DNA of 64,000 nucleotides. Source: Andrena cerasifolii. Its lineage: Eukaryota > Arthropoda > Insecta > Hymenoptera > Andrenidae. The position numbers and the translations under genes are program-made. Every line of letters starts with the position of its first letter. The first letter of the stretch is position 1. Location: assembly GCF_050908995.1 (NCBI RefSeq), contig NC_135119.1:23961001-24025000 (forward strand), written 5' to 3'. The notes below the pieces were generated by a model. It was not told the DNA's origin. It made no database searches and saw only the letters and a list, made by a program, of their open reading frames with translations. Positions 60,655 through 64,000 of the stretch are shown here, in pieces.

Positions 60655-60863
60655 CAGTGGCGCACTCAGAATTTAATCTTGGGGGTGCCGAGTTCAACGG
60701 ACAAAAATATTTTCAATAAAATTCATTAGGTGATTAGAGAAATTTATTTAGAGGATAAAATCCAGGTTTCTTTTCTTTCTAGAACGTTCTTGAATTACTT
60801 CTACTATTCTTTTTTATTTTGGGGTACTAGGGCCCCGTTGCCCCCCCTCTAGGTGCGTCACTG
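60655..60863 (+). mobile_element. hAT-like element (GCGCACTCAG family), copy 2
   Basis: CAGTGGCGCACTCAGAATTT at the left and GGTGCGTCACTG at the right. The flanking 8-mers CTAGGCAA (60647-60654) and CTACGCAA (60864-60871) agree at 7 of 8, a clear hAT target duplication. It matches 57490-57757 in inverse orientation over the first 50 bp. Confidence 0.8.
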
Positions 60864-60989
60864 CTACGCAATAGTTATAGTCAGCTTTGGTTTGTAAGCA
60901 TTCGGCGTTGGGAACGACCTGCGGTGCGATGGCACACAGGTGGCGCCTATGTAGTTTGGGTACTTGTACCACTCGGAAGAGAGTAATAT

Positions 60990-61090
60990 CGCAGAGTCGG
61001 CGTTGGCGGAGTTGGTAACGCGGCTGACCAATAAACCGGACGACCCGCGGATCTTGGGTTCGAATCCCGTCAACTTGGGTTCTGTTTTTC
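60990..61090 (+). repeat. tRNA-derived SINE (head)
   Basis: Box A-like TTGGCGGAGTTGGTAACGCGG (61003-61023) and a perfect B box GGTTCGAATCC (61057-61067) at tRNA-like spacing. A 7-bp pairing between 61002-61008 and 61068-61074 exists, but a T-arm drawn around the B box is then out of register, so a real tRNA is unlikely. SINE body limits are not defined. Confidence 0.6.
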
Positions 61091-62025
61091 TCCTACAGAA
61101 TTAAGTTTTAATGATCCTTTGGATATCCCTGTATTAAACCACACTCACAAAAGCTAAGTAATAATAGGATTTTAATATATGATATTTATAATAAGTACAC
61201 ATATCCAGTGATACAGCAGAGATCTTCAGATACATGGTACAGGTGCCTCGTTAACTGGAAACAAGTTTGAAAGCAAGCTGAGTGCATCGCCACAGGTTCT
61301 TGCCGCCGGAAATCTGACTTGCAATCGATAAAGTACCGCGAACAGAGAGGCTTGGAACAATGCAGATCCGGTCACGATCGAGCGGGGATCCCGTGAGTTC
61401 TCCAATGGATCGTACAGGTGTCTCTATAGAGGAGGACCCCGGGCCCGGGAGATCCGCTCTCATTGTTCAAGATGCCTGTGCGAACGTAGAGAAACGATAA
61501 TGCCGGCGAAGGCTCCGCGGGTAGCCGAAAGGAAAGGAAAAACTTGGGAAGGATCCGAGGGAGTGGTCGAGCGGAAAGTAGGTCGACTGAAGCTGAGGCG
61601 TTTCGTTCGGTCGAGCGGGCACCGGAGGCCAGGACCCTGTGGAAGGCCAATGGCTTCCCTCGAGTGCCGTCGTAAACCCTTCTGCGCCTCCGCGAGGAAG
61701 CGGACTCGCGTGGGATTGGAATTTGAAATCGTGCTGCCTTGGGAGTGACGGATATAGTCTGGAAAGCGGGAGTCTGGTGTTGCACGGTGTTGAGGGAAAA
61801 AGACTGCTGGAAATTTGGTTCCTATGTACCTAATGGACGGTGGAGTTGAGGAAGAAGTGGTCTTAGATACTTAACATTTGCTTCGTGATTAAGTTGACAA
61901 AGTTAAGTTAATTCTGAATGGAGTTGGACCACTATATTTCTATAAATGGAGTACCCAATTAACAATGAAATCGACGAACAATTGGTCTTAGAGTTTGAAA
62001 ATATCATTGTGGGTTAAATCAATGA
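61091..62025. other. Intronic single-copy stretch
   Basis: 61260-61740 is GC-richer with mirrored frames (137 on minus, 82 on plus) lacking domains. Confidence 0.4.
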
Positions 62026-62455
62026 GTGATTATCAAAATACTCTCGTCTCATGTGCCGCCTTATCTCTATAATATTCTTCGAAATAATCTTTCTTACCAT
62101 GGGCCTAATTCTCGTTCTACTCGACACCAAAGTCTCCTTTCCATACCGGCACACTTGACATCTAAATTTGAATCATCCTTTGCTTATATTTCGGCTCATT
62201 ACTATAATTCCCTCCCAGCTGATATTCGAGGTTTAAATTCGTTTCCTGATTTTAAATGTAAAGCTCGGCGATATATATGGTTACATTAGGTGTCACAATA
62301 ACTTTCTAGTTTCTTAATGTTAGTTAGTTTTTAGTCATTTTGTTAGTTATTTAGTTATGGTTAGGCTTCTAACAGTATTGTACTGCAGCCTCGCCATTTA
62401 CTTCGCTTGTCTTTATGTATTATTTTCTTCTCTGGATGTGTCAAGTAATAAAGAC
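62026..62455 (+). mobile_element. 3' end of a non-LTR retrotransposon (LINE), truncated
   Basis: About 85 codons (62041-62289) read VPPYLYNILRNN, then a STRHQSLLSIPAH segment and YYNSLPADIRGLNSFPDFK, and then a stop. The xLPxxIR...SLxxFK pattern is the typical extreme C-terminus of LINE reverse-transcriptase proteins. No ATG begins the frame and everything upstream is missing, as expected of a 5'-truncated insertion. A 3' UTR of about 165 bp with AATAAAG follows and runs into the AAT tail. The clade (Jockey- or I-related) cannot be decided from this piece. Confidence 0.75.
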
Positions 62456-62477
62456 GAATAATAATAATAATAATAAC

Positions 62478-62570
<93 letters not shown>

Positions 62571-62571
62571 T
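62456..62571 (+). repeat. (AAT)n tail of the LINE
   Basis: About 38 AAT triplets with two AAC interruptions follow directly after GTAATAAAGACG, as the simple-repeat 3' tail of some LINE clades does. The poly-Asn and poly-Ile frames are artefacts. Confidence 0.85.
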
Positions 62572-62708
62572 ATGCCCAGGAAGTTAGCATCTGCTTCTGA
62601 GAAGAACTGGTAAAATTGATAAACCATTTTGTAACAGGAATTAGAGGAACACCGAGGACTAGCAAAGTCTTCAATGCGCATGCACAAAGAGAAGATCAAA
62701 CAGTTATA

Positions 62709-62833
62709 CAGTGGTGTGCAAAAATGTATTTTTTCAAATGATTTTATCAATTGCTGGTCTTCCAAAAACTCTGCTTTTGAGAGAAAAATTAAGAAAAAAA
62801 ATACATCTGGCGGGAAACTTTTGCACGCCACTG
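62709..62833. mobile_element. Short Tc1/mariner-like MITE (TA flanks)
   Basis: Left CAGTGGTGTGCAAAAATGTA; right in reverse complement CAGTGGCGTGCAAAAGTTTC. TA at 62707-62708 and 62834-62835. 125 bp; the element is short and the ends well preserved. Confidence 0.8.
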
Positions 62834-62835
62834 TA

Positions 62836-63955
62836 GATGTTCCTGTGAAACCATCATCCTCACAATTGTTTATCTCCGCCGCATAGTGGTACGGATAAAA
62901 AAAAATCAAATTTTCCTAAAAGACCTCTGTAAACCGTTTTGAAAATGAATGTTCGCGTGTTATTTCTGAGGCCTGTACCACCGTGCGCGTTTTCCCTTCA
63001 AGCATGCGCATTGGAGACCTCAGCTCTGCTCCCTATACCTACCACCCCCTACTCTGACTGCAGTCTAAACCTCCACCACATACTACACCGCTGAATAATC
63101 CCCCTGAAGCCATAATTAAACAAATACCGACTAAACAAACCCAACTCTCATCTAAAATCCATCTATCAAACCCGTTCAACGGCCCATCCCCGGAAGCTAC
63201 GTCCCGACGTCATCGTAATCGTCGTCCTCGACTCCTCGGCCCGTTACTTTTGAACGTTCAGCCCCGCCACGGGGTGGTTCTAGCTCACCTTGGACAGTAT
63301 CTTCGATCGGGAGGCCACTCAAAATGGAACCGTCTACGCGTGGCCACTCTTCCTCCAATCCCTAGCGCCTCCTGATTACAATTTCTTTGTCCTTCCACCT
63401 GCTGCGGGCCAGTGGCGAAAGAGACACGCGCGGAATTGGAATACGCAGAGGAGGACGGGAGATCGAGCGCGCGATATGTATATAAAATCGAGTCGCGTTG
63501 CACTTGGCCGTGAGTGCGCGCAATGTCACGATTTTCATTTTTGCCGGCCAGGCCTACTCCACACTCTCCTTCTCACGCTCGACGGCCGCTGTGCTCCGTC
63601 GCCACTGGTCGCTTCGGGACCGCTTCCATCGTTTTGCAACGATTTATCGGAGATTTTAATGCTCCCTAATTGGTTGCAAGTTTATGGAATCGTGGGCTTT
63701 TGGGAGAATTTTCAATTTAGAATGTTTTATATAGAAGAATTAAAGGTCTAGTTTATCTAGGCTGTTACTATTGGAGGATCCGTCTTCACAGAATGAAGTT
63801 GCGTACTGTGGAAAAATGAAACGAAAACTAAGAGTACCAAAATTGCTTTGGAGGCTCCATTTTTTAGCCACTAATGTCTCGGAAACACTCTGGCAGTAAC
63901 TATTTGGGAGCATACTCATTCTGTCCACGCAGTTGTATTTACCTACCGTATAGGA
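62836..63955. other. Intronic single-copy stretch
   Basis: 63170-63630 is GC-richer; its 153-codon plus frame (63290-63751) has no recognised domain. Confidence 0.4.
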
Positions 63956-63988
63956 CTAAGGTGAACGTCCCAATTTCTGCTAATTTAA
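63956..63988 (+). repeat. Interspersed motif, copy 2 (TAAGGTGAACGTCCC...)
   Basis: Matches 51399-51432 up to the TTAA at 63985-63988, where a new element begins. Confidence 0.6.
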
Positions 63989-64000
63989 GGGGAGGTTCCG
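63985..64000 (+). mobile_element. TTAA|GGGG-family element, copy 3 (start only)
   Basis: TTAAGGGGAGGTTCCG equals the terminal 16 bases of the family; the rest lies beyond the window. Confidence 0.65.

Larger units (their letters stand above)
43019..64000 (+). other. ovo: ovo intron 1 (5' part; continues beyond the window)
   Basis: No further exon of the family is recognisable after the donor, so at least 21 kb of first intron is present. It holds repeats listed separately and long single-copy stretches (43.0-45.8, 46.5-48.6, 49.6-50.8, 56.1-57.4, 58.2-59.0, 61.1-62.0 and 62.8-63.9 kb) with no gene I can support. Large introns of developmental regulators often carry enhancers; that is inference here. 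An unrecognised short alternative exon cannot be excluded. Confidence 0.6.

Noticed and set aside
61002..61074. Possible functional tRNA gene (73 nt, 7-bp acceptor-like pairing)
   Set aside because: The B box forces the T-arm and acceptor into another register, and the D- and anticodon arms do not form properly, so a tRNA-derived SINE fits better.
62361..62909. 182-codon ORF with poly-Ile
   Set aside because: It reads the AAT tail of the LINE on the opposite strand and joins unrelated sequence.

Overview
This window is eukaryotic, almost certainly insect. It shows an AT-rich background broken by CpG-rich islands, no bacterial gene order, many minisatellites and dozens of short inverted-repeat DNA transposons. 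The only protein-coding exon I can support is the first coding exon of ovo/shavenbaby (svb), on the + strand at 42856-43012. It encodes an N-terminus starting MPKIFLIKNRL, as recalled for insect Svb/Ovo, and ends in a consensus GTAAGT splice donor. The species is not determined; a holometabolous insect, perhaps a hymenopteran, is a reasonable guess from the base composition and repeat types.

Layout. Positions 1-42 kb are a gene desert upstream of ovo. It holds tandem-repeat arrays at 2.0, 4.5, 13.2, 15.6, 32.2 and 38.1 kb, MITE-like and foldback transposons, one tRNA-derived SINE, and CpG-rich islands near 8.2, 12.6, 14.6, 23.2 and 24.9 kb. Positions 41.7-42.9 kb are the ovo promoter and 5' leader: a CpG island, an NRF-1/Ewg-type palindrome, a GAGA tract, a candidate initiator, and a 16-codon uORF. 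From 43013 to the end is the first ovo intron, at least 21 kb long. It contains more repeats, a second tRNA-derived SINE, a 3'-truncated LINE with an (AAT)n tail, and single-copy sequence that could hold enhancers.

Transposon content. Several superfamilies can be told apart by termini and target-site duplications read directly from the sequence. TA-flanked Tc1/mariner-type MITEs are at 0.6, 11.5, 16.3, 27.4, 53.3, 57.8 and 62.7 kb. hAT-like elements with CAGKGG...CACTG-type ends and imperfect 8-bp duplications are at 24.3, 27.8, 57.5, 57.9, 59.0 and 60.7 kb. TTAA-flanked piggyBac-type MITEs are at 18.6, 38.9 and 50.8 kb. A TTAA|GGGG family is at 45.8, 55.4 and 64.0 kb. A 0.9-kb inverted-repeat element at 30.7-31.6 kb holds a THAP-like peptide remnant. 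Several minisatellites sit inside these elements.

Functional reading (inference). In Drosophila, a long upstream region of svb carries many separate epidermal enhancers. The upstream region here and the start of intron 1 would be the corresponding regulatory landscape. I found no other exon, bona fide tRNA, rRNA, CRISPR array or intact transposase.
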